Below, in pieces: positions 1 through 6,202 of a DNA stretch of 13,500 nucleotides. A program made the position numbers and the translations under genes. This DNA is from DASPLH01 sp035627675 (GTDB taxonomy: Bacteria > Acidobacteriota > Terriglobia > Terriglobales > Acidobacteriaceae): positions 1-13,500 of the forward strand of contig DASPLH010000109.1 of the NCBI GenBank assembly GCA_035627675.1, written 5' to 3'. Each line of letters starts with the position of its first letter. The first letter of the stretch is position 1. The notes beneath the pieces are model-generated. The model was not told where the DNA came from, searched no databases, and worked only from the letters and a program-made list of their open reading frames with translations.

Positions 1-1022
1 GTGTTGGGCCGCGCCGAGTACTTGAAACTGAAGATTCCGTCGTACCCGACGGCGTCGAGCAGGCTTGCGGTTTCCTCGAATTCGGCCTCGGTCTCGCCCG
101 GGAAGCCCACGATGATGTCGGAGGTGATGGAGATATCGCGACGGCACGACTTCATCCACGCGATTCGCTCAAGGTACTGCTCACGCGTGTACTCGCGATA
201 CATCGAGGCCAGCACTCGCGACGAACCGCTCTGCACCGGCAAATGCACGTGATCGCAGAGCGTGGGGACGGAGTCGATGGCGTCAACGATGTCCTTCGTG
301 AAGTCCCGCGGATGCGAAGTTGTGAAGCGCACGCGGCGGATGCCCGGAATTTCTCCAACGGCGGCCAGCAGCTCGGCAAAGCTTTTCTTTGCCAGCGGGT
401 CCCGGTAAGAGTTCACGTTTTGCCCGAGGAGCTGGATATCGGTGTAGCCCGCATCGGCCATGCGGCGCGCCTCGGAGAGGACGGAGTCCGATGTGCGGCT
501 GCGCTCCTTGCCGCGCGTGTACGGCACGACGCAGTAGGCGCAGAACTTGTCGCAGCCTTCGATGATGGTGATGTACCCGCGATGAGGATTGCTGCGGGCC
601 GTGAACTCGGTCTCGAAGGTTTCGTCCGTTTGCCGGTCGTCGAGCCCGGTGGCGCGCTGTCCACCCTCGATCTGTATGAGCATATTGGGCAGGTTGCGAT
701 AACTGGCCGAGCCGGCCACGAGGGACACATGAGGCGCGCGCTCGAAGATGTGCTGGCCTTCCTGCTGTGCGACGCAACCAATCACGGCAAACTTCTTGCC
801 CTGCTCCTGGAGGCGCTTGAAATCGGCCAGACGGTGGAAGACCTTCTGTTCCGCCTTATCGCGGATCGAGCAGGTGTTGTAGAAAATCAGGTCGGCGTCT
901 TCGACGCTCTCGACCTGCCGGTATCCCTGCTGAATGAGCGTGCCGATCACCTTTTCGGAGTCATGGAAGTTCATCTGACATCCGAAGGTCTCGATGAAAA
1001 ACGTTTTCTGCTGCGAACTCAC
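1..1022 (-). CDS. miaB: tRNA-2-methylthio-N6-dimethylallyladenosine synthase MiaB, N-terminal part (runs off left edge)
   Basis: MiaB is a radical SAM methylthiotransferase that turns i6A37 into ms2i6A37 in tRNAs reading UNN codons. About 340 residues are visible. The N-terminal UPF0004 domain has its three cluster-binding cysteines at C15 (in FGCQMN), C51 (NTCSIR) and C83 (IGCVAQQ). The radical SAM triad CxxxCxxC is C157, C161, C164 (EGCDKFCAYC). The C-terminal TRAM domain expected in a protein of about 450 aa lies beyond position 1. I chose GTG at 1022 because an AGGGG sits 10 bases upstream and the protein then begins a few residues before the conserved FFIETFGCQMN. The internal ATG in CQMN would lose C15. 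It is divergent from the small gene at 1178. The FGCQMN start and DKAEQK region fit MiaB rather than MtaB or RimO. The family is secure; the exact start is less so. Confidence 0.95.
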   Translation of the reverse strand, partial: MSSQQKTFFIETFGCQMNFHDSEKVIGTLIQQGYRQVESVEDADLIFYNTCSIRDKAEQKVFHRLADFKRLQEQGKKFAVIGCVAQQEGQHIFERAPHVSLVAGSASYRNLPNMLIQIEGGQRATGLDDRQTDETFETEFTARSNPHRGYITIIEGCDKFCAYCVVPYTRGKERSRTSDSVLSEARRMADAGYTDIQLLGQNVNSYRDPLAKKSFAELLAAVGEIPGIRRVRFTTSHPRDFTKDIVDAIDSVPTLCDHVHLPVQSGSSRVLASMYREYTREQYLERIAWMKSCRRDISITSDIIVGFPGETEAEFEETASLLDAVGYDGIFSFKYSARPN

Positions 1023-1075
1023 TACGGCGATACCCCTGCTCTGCTGTGGGCCGGCCGGGCCGGTGCCTTTGGTTC

Positions 1076-1081
1076 AGTATA
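1076..1081 (-). promoter_or_regulatory. Possible -10 box of the miaB promoter
   Basis: Read on the minus strand, TATACT (5 of 6 to TATAAT) lies 54 bases before the GTG start of miaB, in the divergent gap between miaB and the gene at 1178. I see no good -35 hexamer at 16-18 bases, so this is a weak call from one box only. Confidence 0.3.
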
Positions 1082-1177
1082 TCGGAGCACCAAGGTACGT
1101 GGGCCGCTCGGCATCTGTCATTCCACGCTGCGAAGGCTAAGCTGAGCTGTACAACTTTGTGTGAGAAGGAGCAGCCC

Positions 1178-1432
1178 ATGGCATTCCCCAACCAGGGCGA
1201 CACCGCCAAGTTCGACATTGTCCGATGGGATCGTCTGTCGGGCCGGAAAGAGGTCCTCCGCGAACAAAGCCCGGTCTGCGGGCGGTGGAAGGCCGAGGCG
1301 GCTCGCAAGTCCCTTGAGGACCGCAACCGCGATCCGAACATCGTGTATCAGGTGCAGCCCACGGGAGCCGCGACGCCACTCAGGCGCCTGGATTACAGCC
1401 GCATCGATCGAGCCAGGATCGCACCCCGATAG
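1178..1432 (+). CDS. Small hypothetical protein, 84 aa
   Basis: I do not recognise this protein. It is 84 residues, rich in Arg and charged residues, with no signal peptide, membrane segment or paired cysteines (one Cys, at 34). The N-terminal half (FDIVRWDRLSGRKEVL, about 12-27) looks like a small folded core. The C-terminal half is basic and probably less ordered. The frame is open further upstream, but ATG 1178 is preceded by GAGAAGGAG six bases away, the best ribosome binding site in the window, so the start is well supported. It is divergent from miaB and followed by a hairpin terminator shared with the convergent pdxT. That arrangement, with its own SD and terminator, argues for a real single-gene unit. 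Function unknown. Confidence 0.65.
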   Translation: MAFPNQGDTAKFDIVRWDRLSGRKEVLREQSPVCGRWKAEAARKSLEDRNRDPNIVYQVQPTGAATPLRRLDYSRIDRARIAPR

Positions 1433-1449
1433 GCGGGGCGTCCGGAACC

Positions 1450-1480
1450 AAAAAGGCTGCTCGCAAGGGCAGCCTTCTCG
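1450..1480. terminator. Bidirectional hairpin terminator between the 84-aa gene and pdxT
   Basis: A perfect 8-bp stem, AAGGCTGC (1453-1460) with GCAGCCTT (1469-1476), has an 8-base loop. Read on the minus strand the stem runs straight into TTTTT, a classical Rho-independent terminator for pdxT, whose stop is 14 bases away. On the plus strand it is followed by CTCGTTT, so it may also end the 84-aa gene. Confidence 0.75.
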
Positions 1481-1490
1481 TTTACCGCTG

Positions 1491-2075
1491 TCAGCGCCTG
1501 ATGAGCTTGAGAAACTCGGCGTGGACGCGCGTGTCGTCGCTCAGTTCCGGGTGGAAGGTTGCCGCCATCAGATTTCCCTGCCGCACCAGCACCGCGTGGC
1601 CATCGCGCTCGGCCAGCACCTCGACGCTCGCTCCCGTGCGCTCGATCCGTGGAGCGCGAATGTAAACCTGTTCGAGCGGGCCGCCTTCCAGCCTGGTCGG
1701 TGCGCTGATGATGGCGGAATCGATCTGGCGTCCGTAGGCGTTGCGGCGGACGGTGATATCGAGCGCGCCGAGTCCGGCCTGCGGCGGGTTCTCCACGTCT
1801 TTCGCGAGCAGGATGCAGCCGGCACAGGTTCCGAACGTGGGCTTCGTTCGCACGAAGTCGGTCAGCTTCTCGAATCCCTTATCGCCGAGCAATTTCAGGA
1901 AGGCGGAGGATTCGCCGCCGGGGATAACCAGGCCCTCGACGTCGTCCAACTGCTCGGGACGCTTCACCAGCACGACGTCCGCGCCGAGCTTCTCGAGTGT
2001 TCTGCGGTGCGCGTCGAAGTCGCCTTGCAAGGCAAGCACGCCGACGCGAGCGCGTTTGGGTTCCGTTGTCTTCAC
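1491..2075 (-). CDS. pdxT: Pyridoxal 5'-phosphate synthase glutaminase subunit PdxT
   Basis: PdxT (194 aa, normal length) hydrolyses glutamine and passes ammonia to the PdxS synthase subunit, which builds PLP from ribose-5-phosphate and glyceraldehyde-3-phosphate. It is a class I glutamine amidotransferase. Visible motifs are GVLALQGDF near the N-terminus, the IPGGES loop (51-56), the nucleophile Cys84 in GTCAGC, and the catalytic His175/Glu177 in TFHPEL. All catalytic parts are present. No pdxS lies in this window, whereas the two genes are often adjacent, so PdxS must be encoded elsewhere. The start is GTG 2075, with a TAACCT hexamer six bases upstream and no Shine-Dalgarno, suggesting a leaderless message. 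It lies 65 bases downstream of the methyltransferase gene on the same strand and could also be read through from it. Confidence 0.95.
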   Translation of the reverse strand: MKTTEPKRARVGVLALQGDFDAHRRTLEKLGADVVLVKRPEQLDDVEGLVIPGGESSAFLKLLGDKGFEKLTDFVRTKPTFGTCAGCILLAKDVENPPQAGLGALDITVRRNAYGRQIDSAIISAPTRLEGGPLEQVYIRAPRIERTGASVEVLAERDGHAVLVRQGNLMAATFHPELSDDTRVHAEFLKLIRR

Positions 2076-2087
2076 AAGCTTAGGTTA
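2076..2087 (-). promoter_or_regulatory. Candidate leaderless -10 element of pdxT
   Basis: On the minus strand TAACCT (2082-2087) is followed by exactly six bases and then the GTG start. It matches TANNNT, but only 3 of 6 positions of TATAAT. No convincing -35 or Shine-Dalgarno is present. Taken alone it is weak; it is supported by the same spacing at four other genes here. Confidence 0.4.
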
Positions 2088-2140
2088 GCAAAGATGGTGC
2101 GCTATGCGGCGACAAGCGAGCGCGCACTCGGAAAACGCGC

Positions 2141-2794
2141 TTATCGGATAATCAGCACTTCGCGGATGTTGTCGCGCCCGAGGAAAAACTTCAGCGAAGT
2201 GTAGTCGTGAAACAGGTTCTCGATGTGCCGGTTGTTGAAGACGCGCTGCAGGCGGAACTGCTGCGCGGCCTGCAGTTCGAGCGTGTCTGCGGCGGCGATG
2301 TGGTAGCGGCAGTAGGGCGCGTCCGAACCGGCGTCTTTCGTATGGAAGAAGCCGAGCAGCAGGCCCTTCGGCTTGGTCACCTTGTAGATGTGTTCGATGA
2401 CCGGCTTGACGAGCGGCTCCGGCAGATAGTCGCAGGCGTCCCAGAGCAGGACAGCGTCGAACGTGTTCGGCTCGTACTTCAGGTTGTCGCGCAGGAAGGC
2501 CTCGACATCGATCGTCTTCGAGCCGGGGTCTTCCCCGGAGATCATCAGCGCCGGGTCGTTGGCGGCTACGAGGATGTCCTCGTTGTAAGCGCGGTGCCCC
2601 AGGCCGGTGATGAATTGCAGGTTCGCCGGAGAGGTAGGGCCGAGGTCGAGGACGGTCTGTCCGTCGGGACGAAGGATCCCGCGGATGAATTCATGGAAGC
2701 CGGTCGAGCGCCGCTGCACGCGTTCGCTCGCGGCCCGGCGTCCGGCCGAGGAGCCGGAGGAAGCGCCACCAAAGAGGTTACGAAAGAATCCCAC
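2141..2794 (-). CDS. Class I SAM-dependent methyltransferase-like protein
   Basis: A 217-aa protein with a Rossmann-type methyltransferase core. Motif I is VLDLGPTSPANL (48-59); an acidic NED at 71-73 follows the next strand. The strand-4 region is FDAVLLWDACDYL (112-124), with a KPKGLLLGFF turn and strand (141-150). The N-terminus (MGFFRNLFGG, then a Ser/Gly/Ala-rich stretch to about 25) has no clear signal peptide and may be a flexible or membrane-associating tail. The substrate cannot be read from sequence. Motif I lacks the common GxGxG form, so SAM binding should be regarded as likely, not certain. The start is GTG 2794, with TAGACT six bases upstream and no Shine-Dalgarno. The bactofilin gene lies 114 bases upstream on the same strand and pdxT follows, so partial co-transcription is possible. 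Confidence 0.75.
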   Translation of the reverse strand: MGFFRNLFGGASSGSSAGRRAASERVQRRSTGFHEFIRGILRPDGQTVLDLGPTSPANLQFITGLGHRAYNEDILVAANDPALMISGEDPGSKTIDVEAFLRDNLKYEPNTFDAVLLWDACDYLPEPLVKPVIEHIYKVTKPKGLLLGFFHTKDAGSDAPYCRYHIAAADTLELQAAQQFRLQRVFNNRHIENLFHDYTSLKFFLGRDNIREVLIIR

Positions 2795-2806
2795 GGTATC
2801 AGTCTA
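2795..2806 (-). promoter_or_regulatory. Candidate leaderless -10 element of the methyltransferase gene
   Basis: On the minus strand TAGACT (2801-2806, 4 of 6 to TATAAT) is followed by the six bases GATACC and the GTG start. Initiation 6-7 bases after the -10 would place the RNA 5' end on the start codon. No Shine-Dalgarno is visible. Confidence 0.45.
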
Positions 2807-2908
2807 GCGCGTGAATCCGAGCAGGAGAACCGGCGATCGCCACAGCGTGCCAATGTGGCTCATCAGGTCCGAAGGCCACAAGCGCGAGCTTCGGCGACCG
2901 CCGTTCGG

Positions 2909-3466
2909 TTACTTGCGGTCGAGCAGAGAGGTCTGCGGATTTGCAGCCACGCCGCCTGTGGGTGCAGCCGCCGCGACGGCCGGCTCGCGCCTGGGCTCGG
3001 CAGGCTTCTCCACCTTCTGAATGTCGATGGCTCCCTTAAAGAAGGCGCCGTCCTCGATGACGATCCGCTGCGTGTTGATGTCGCCATTGAGGATCGCGGA
3101 CTTCTTCAGTTCCACCCGCTCGGTGCCCCTGACGTTGCCGTCAACCTTGCCGTGAATGATGACGTCGCGGGCGTGGACGTTCGCGCGAACGCGTCCGTTC
3201 GGACCGATAACGAGGCTGTTGCTCCTAAGTTCGATGCTGCCCTCTACCTCGCCGTCGACGTAGAGATCTTCGCTTCCAGAAAGCTCGCCTTTGACGATGA
3301 CCGACTTTCCGATATGCGCTACTTCAGCACGGAAGTTTTCCATTCTTGGGGTCTCCACGTGACGGGCCGTCGTTTGTGGCGTTGGGTTCGGAGCCGGTCT
3401 TGCTGCCGGCTGCGGAGCAGGCGGAGTATAGGCCGGCCGTTCGGGCTCTTTACGCGATTTCCACAT
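2909..3466 (-). CDS. Bactofilin family polymer-forming protein
   Basis: Bactofilins are small cytoskeletal proteins that self-assemble without nucleotide, through a right-handed beta-helix, and place cell-wall or polarity factors. In this 185-aa protein the bactofilin core runs from about 47 to 152. It has the hallmark GKSVIVKGELSGSEDLYVDG at 53-72 (read GKS...GELSGSEDLYVDGEVEGSI), and the repeated six-residue turns continue to about IVIEDGAFFKGAIDI (135-149). It is flanked by a Pro-rich N-terminal tail (10-40) and an Ala/Pro-rich C-terminal tail, both usual in the family. The frame is open to 3640, but I chose ATG 3466. A GGGAG lies 9 bases upstream of it, and the likely promoter (3608-3636) lies inside the extension. 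It is first in a minus-strand group with the methyltransferase and pdxT. The usual M23 peptidase partner is not seen. Confidence 0.92.
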   Translation of the reverse strand: MWKSRKEPERPAYTPPAPQPAARPAPNPTPQTTARHVETPRMENFRAEVAHIGKSVIVKGELSGSEDLYVDGEVEGSIELRSNSLVIGPNGRVRANVHARDVIIHGKVDGNVRGTERVELKKSAILNGDINTQRIVIEDGAFFKGAIDIQKVEKPAEPRREPAVAAAAPTGGVAANPQTSLLDRK

Positions 3467-3607
3467 TGGGGGACGCTCCCGTTCGTTGATGTTTGTAGGC
3501 TCAATGCGTTGAAGCGCAGCCGAGCGTTGGCGGCAGGTGCCCTCTTCGCCCGCGCGCAGAACTTCTGGGGCGTGCTGCGAAGTTGCCACTTTCGAAGGGC
3601 TTACGAA

Positions 3608-3636
3608 ACTATAACGAACCGCAGCACAGGCGGCAA
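3608..3636 (-). promoter_or_regulatory. Sigma70-type promoter of the bactofilin gene
   Basis: On the minus strand TTGCCG (3631-3636) is separated by exactly 17 bases from TATAGT (3608-3613): 4 of 6 and 5 of 6 to consensus at ideal spacing. Transcription would begin near 3601, giving a leader of about 135 bases before ATG 3466. This is the best conventional promoter in the window. Confidence 0.6.
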
Positions 3637-3660
3637 CCATCGATTCGGCGGGTGGAGCGT

Positions 3661-3676
3661 GGATCGAACACGATCC
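3661..3676. repeat. Short perfect inverted repeat upstream of the bactofilin promoter
   Basis: GGATCG (3661-3666) and CGATCC (3671-3676) are separated by AACA. The dyad lies about 25 bases upstream of the proposed -35 box, where an operator could sit. It may be chance. Confidence 0.3.
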
Positions 3677-3809
3677 GGCACCCCGCGTGTACAGCGATGC
3701 TCACGATTGGTATGCAGAAGTGCTTGTTGAGAACTCTGTCACATGCGAGTGGAACGCCGGGGAGACGACGGTTCGGCGTCGACGGTTTACCTTTTCAGTA
3801 ACTTAACGG

Positions 3810-3822
3810 GCGCGTGACGCGC
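3810..3822. repeat. Short palindrome GCGCGT-G-ACGCGC
   Basis: A 6+1+6 perfect dyad in the non-coding gap, about 45 bases before the candidate structured RNA. It could be an operator or a small hairpin. There is no independent support. Confidence 0.25.
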
Positions 3823-3868
3823 AAGGCGCGGACGAGATCTTTGGTCGCGGGCTTGCAATAGCGGCAGC

Positions 3869-4048
3869 GTCGGCCCAGCCGGCTAAACACGCGGGGGCGG
3901 AACTGAAGAACGCCAGGGGAACAACAGTTCCGGCTCGGCGCGTTTCGATCAAAGACGAGTGGGACTGCCTTTCTCCGACTGGGCCGGCATCTCCGAAGAA
4001 GCCAATCCTCCTTTGCGCAGGCCGGTTCGGGTGAGCCGGCCTTCCTTT
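3869..4048 (+). ncRNA. Candidate structured RNA in the 3467-4145 gap, ending in a terminator-like hairpin
   Basis: The plus strand can fold into a long hairpin. Its outer helix pairs GTCGGCCCAG (3869-3878) with CTGGGCCGGC (3979-3988): ten unbroken pairs, one of them G-U. After one mismatch, CGG (3880-3882) pairs with CCG (3975-3977). Inside, ACGCG (3889-3893) pairs with CGCGT (3939-3943), and CGGAACTG (3898-3905) with CAGTTCCG (3925-3932). A terminator-like stem follows at 4019-4042. The G-U pair would be C-A on the other strand, which favours the plus strand. No promoter, tRNA, SRP or RNase P signature was recognised. The single-hairpin-with-bubble shape is loosely like 6S RNA, but I cannot support that name. 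It could also be a 5' regulatory element or chance in GC-rich DNA. Confidence 0.35.
4019..4048 (+). terminator. Terminator-like hairpin upstream of the secreted-protein gene
   Basis: A perfect 7-bp stem, AGGCCGG (4019-4025) with CCGGCCT (4036-4042), has a 10-base loop and is followed by TCCTTTCT. No plus-strand protein gene ends just upstream. It therefore either ends the candidate RNA at 3869 or is an attenuator ahead of the gene at 4146. Confidence 0.45.
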
Positions 4049-4133
4049 CTGCAACATCTTGTTCCAGCATGGGTTTACGCAGGTGCAACGTGCAACAGGC
4101 TTGTACCGTCGAAGAGATGCCGTACGCATTCGG

Positions 4134-4145
4134 TAGGATAGAGGT
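4134..4145 (+). promoter_or_regulatory. Candidate leaderless -10 element (with overlapping AGGA/AGAGG) of the secreted-protein gene
   Basis: TAGGAT (4134-4139, 4 of 6 to TATAAT) is followed by the six bases AGAGGT and ATG 4146. The same bases contain AGGA at 7 bases from the start, so a Shine-Dalgarno reading is also possible. This is the most ambiguous of the five sites. Confidence 0.4.
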
Positions 4146-5039
4146 ATGTTGAAACCGCAGCTCACCCGAACTCTGACCATCCTTGTGGCCCTGCTGCTGT
4201 GCTCGGCGGCGGCCATTGCCAAGGCAGGCCCGCGTCCGCAGGGAGCGCAACTGCCGGGGAACCCCGGCGACCTGGTGCGCAACATCATCGAGCGAGAGCT
4301 GACGTTGACCCAGGCCGAGGGTCCGTTTACCTGGAGGGAACGGGAGCAGAAGCCGGCACGCACCCTGGTCAAGCAACTGGTCGAGACTCCCGAGGGTATC
4401 CTTTCGCGCGTGATGACCATCAACGACCGCCCGTTGAGCGCAGAAGAGCGCCGGAAGGACGATGAGCGCATCAACCGGCTGCTCGACCCGGAGAAGATGC
4501 GCGAGAAGGTGAAGGAACAGAAGCAGGACCAGGAGCGCACGACCAAGATGCTGCGCGCGCTGCCCGATGCTTTCGATTTCCAGTACGAGCGGACCGAGAC
4601 CGCACCGAACGGCCACACAATCGTCCACCTGCGGTTCACGCCGAAACCGAACTTCGATCCTCCGAGCCGCGAGAGCCTGGTCTTTACCGCCATGAGCGGC
4701 GTCATGACCATCGACACGACGGCCCAGCACGTGATGAAGATCGACGGGACGCTATTCAAGGACATCTCCATCGGATGGGGCCTCATCGGCCATCTGGATC
4801 GCGGCGGGCGCTTCATCATCCAGCAGGCGGAGGTTCTACCGGGACACTGGGACCTGACGAGGCTGGTTCTGGATTTCACCGGAAAGGCGCTGATCTTCAA
4901 ATCGATCAAGATCAAGCAGGAGAACACAGCCTACGACTTCAGGCCGGTACCGAGGATGAACGTCGCCGAGGCACTGGACTTCCTTCGCAAGCAGGATGCA
5001 TCAACGGCGATCAACGCACAGGCCGCCTCGCCCAGGTAG
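4146..5039 (+). CDS. Secreted/periplasmic protein of unknown function, 297 aa
   Basis: The protein starts with a clear Sec signal peptide: a basic n-region to R8, a hydrophobic core at about 9-25, and a likely signal peptidase I cut near AIAKA (about 23-27). The Cys in LLLCS is not in a lipobox, so a lipoprotein is unlikely. The mature part begins with a Pro/Gly stretch, then a charged helical region (about 96-136, rich in Glu, Lys, Arg; possible coiled coil). A beta-rich C-terminal half contains PNGHTIVHLRFTPKP, MTIDTTAQHVMKIDGTLFKD and ALIFKSIKIKQEN. Alternating strands of this type recall the open beta-barrel of LolA/LolB-like periplasmic carriers. That is a fold guess, not an identification. 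It is a single gene between two hairpins, convergent with the menC operon. Confidence 0.8.
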   Translation: MLKPQLTRTLTILVALLLCSAAAIAKAGPRPQGAQLPGNPGDLVRNIIERELTLTQAEGPFTWREREQKPARTLVKQLVETPEGILSRVMTINDRPLSAEERRKDDERINRLLDPEKMREKVKEQKQDQERTTKMLRALPDAFDFQYERTETAPNGHTIVHLRFTPKPNFDPPSRESLVFTAMSGVMTIDTTAQHVMKIDGTLFKDISIGWGLIGHLDRGGRFIIQQAEVLPGHWDLTRLVLDFTGKALIFKSIKIKQENTAYDFRPVPRMNVAEALDFLRKQDASTAINAQAASPR

Positions 5040-5057
5040 CGTCGGCTGGAAGTCGAG

Positions 5058-5087
5058 AAGCGCAGCTCTCGAGCTGCGCTTTCTTGT
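5058..5087. terminator. Strong hairpin terminator between the secreted-protein gene and menC
   Basis: A perfect 10-bp stem, AAGCGCAGCT (5058-5067) with AGCTGCGCTT (5072-5081), has loop CTCG. On the plus strand it runs into TTCTTG. It lies 18 bases after the upstream stop and 11 bases past the convergent menC-like stop, so it probably serves both directions, plus strand best. Confidence 0.75.
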
Positions 5088-5092
5088 GCGCG

Positions 5093-6202
5093 TCAGGGCC
5101 GCAGGGTTTCCTTGCGCACGGTCAGGCGGTCGATGAGGTCTTCCCTGACCTCGTAGCCGCGACCGGGCTCGTCGGCGATGGCGATGGTGCCCTGGGGCGA
5201 GACTTCGACAGCGGGCTCGATGATGTCCTCTTTCCAGTACCGCTTCGAGGCCGAGACGTCGCCGGGCAGGCGGAAGTTCGGGAGCGTGGACATGGCGATG
5301 TTGTGCGCGCGGCCTATGCCGGACTCCAGCATCCCTCCGCACCACACCGGCACGCCGTGGCGGGCGCACACGTCGTGCGTAGCGATGGCCTCGGTGAAGC
5401 CTCCGACGCGCCCGAGCTTGATGTTCACGATGCGGCAGGCCCGGAGCTGTAAAGCGGCGTCCGCGTCGCGTGCACTCAGGATCGCCTCGTCGAGACACAC
5501 CGCCGTTTGCAGTTCCTTCTGAAGCTGCGCGTGGAAGTAGAAGTCGTCGTTCCAGAGCGGCTGCTCTATCATCAGAAGGCGGAACTGTTCGAAGCTCCTG
5601 AGGTGATCGAGGTCTTCGAGCCGGTACGCGGAGTTTGCGTCGCAGCTGAGGGTGATGCCGGGCCAACGCTGCCGGATGCGGCACAGGATGTCCAGGTCCC
5701 AGCCGGGTTTCACTTTCACCTTGATGCGCTGGTACCCGGCGGTGAGTTCGGTGGCGATCTTGTCGAGCAGTTGTTCGGGCGAGTCCTGGATGCCGATCGA
5801 GACTCCGCAGGCAATCTCGCGCTGCGTGCCGCCCACCAGTTGCCAAAGGGGCACGGCGCACGCCTGGGCCTCGGCGTCCCATACGGCATTTTCGACCGCG
5901 GCCTTGGCCATGCGATGCCCGCGAACGCGCTGCAACAGCGCGGGGACGTCGCGGCCTCGTTCGATGTTGCTGCCGAGCACGGCGGGCGCAAGGTATTCGC
6001 GGACGACGTACCAGGCCGTGTCGATTGACTCTTCGTTGTAGAACGGGTGCTCGCCCGCGGTACATTCGCCCCATCCCGCGACTCCCTCGCAGTGCGCCGT
6101 CACGAGGAGAATGCGGCGTTCGGTGGTGCGTCCGAAACTGGTTTCAAAGAACTGCACCAGCGGCATGCGGATCTCGCGGAGCGTGACCGCCTCGATTCTC
6201 AT
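5093..6202 (-). CDS. Enolase-superfamily NSAR/OSBS enzyme (N-succinylamino acid racemase / o-succinylbenzoate synthase)
   Basis: A 369-aa member of the muconate-lactonizing subgroup, menC-like. The catalytic set is complete: KxK at K161/K163 (in KVKVKPGWD), metal ligands D188 (SCDANS), E213 (MIEQPL) and D238 (CLDEAI), and the second base K262 (NIKLGRVGG). GGMLESGIGRAHN (289-301) is typical of the NSAR/OSBS subfamily. R265, three residues after the lysine, is the arginine linked in that subfamily to racemase activity. The start is ATG 6202 because it overlaps the stop of the GNAT gene as ATGA, implying translational coupling; the frame stays open to 6241. No other menaquinone gene is present here. 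With the GNAT neighbour, this favours N-succinylamino acid racemization (D- to L-amino acid conversion) over, or in addition to, OSBS activity. The exact substrate is inferred. Confidence 0.88.
   Translation of the reverse strand: MRIEAVTLREIRMPLVQFFETSFGRTTERRILLVTAHCEGVAGWGECTAGEHPFYNEESIDTAWYVVREYLAPAVLGSNIERGRDVPALLQRVRGHRMAKAAVENAVWDAEAQACAVPLWQLVGGTQREIACGVSIGIQDSPEQLLDKIATELTAGYQRIKVKVKPGWDLDILCRIRQRWPGITLSCDANSAYRLEDLDHLRSFEQFRLLMIEQPLWNDDFYFHAQLQKELQTAVCLDEAILSARDADAALQLRACRIVNIKLGRVGGFTEAIATHDVCARHGVPVWCGGMLESGIGRAHNIAMSTLPNFRLPGDVSASKRYWKEDIIEPAVEVSPQGTIAIADEPGRGYEVREDLIDRLTVRKETLRP

Noticed and set aside
243..1145. 300-aa plus-strand frame
   Set aside because: It is antisense to miaB, which carries both cluster-binding motifs.
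2832..2841. GGCGATCGCC palindrome containing a HIP1-like GCGATCGC
   Set aside because: HIP1 is a cyanobacterial repeat. I noticed this copy only and saw no sign of a repeated family here, so it is probably chance.
2207..3730. 507-aa plus-strand frame
   Set aside because: It covers the methyltransferase and bactofilin genes in antisense; no domain and no start signal.
3803..4927. 374-aa (and 311-aa) minus-strand frames across the secreted-protein gene and the gap
   Set aside because: Composition is Ser/Arg/Cys-rich without motifs. The opposite strand has a signal peptide, a start site and a terminator.
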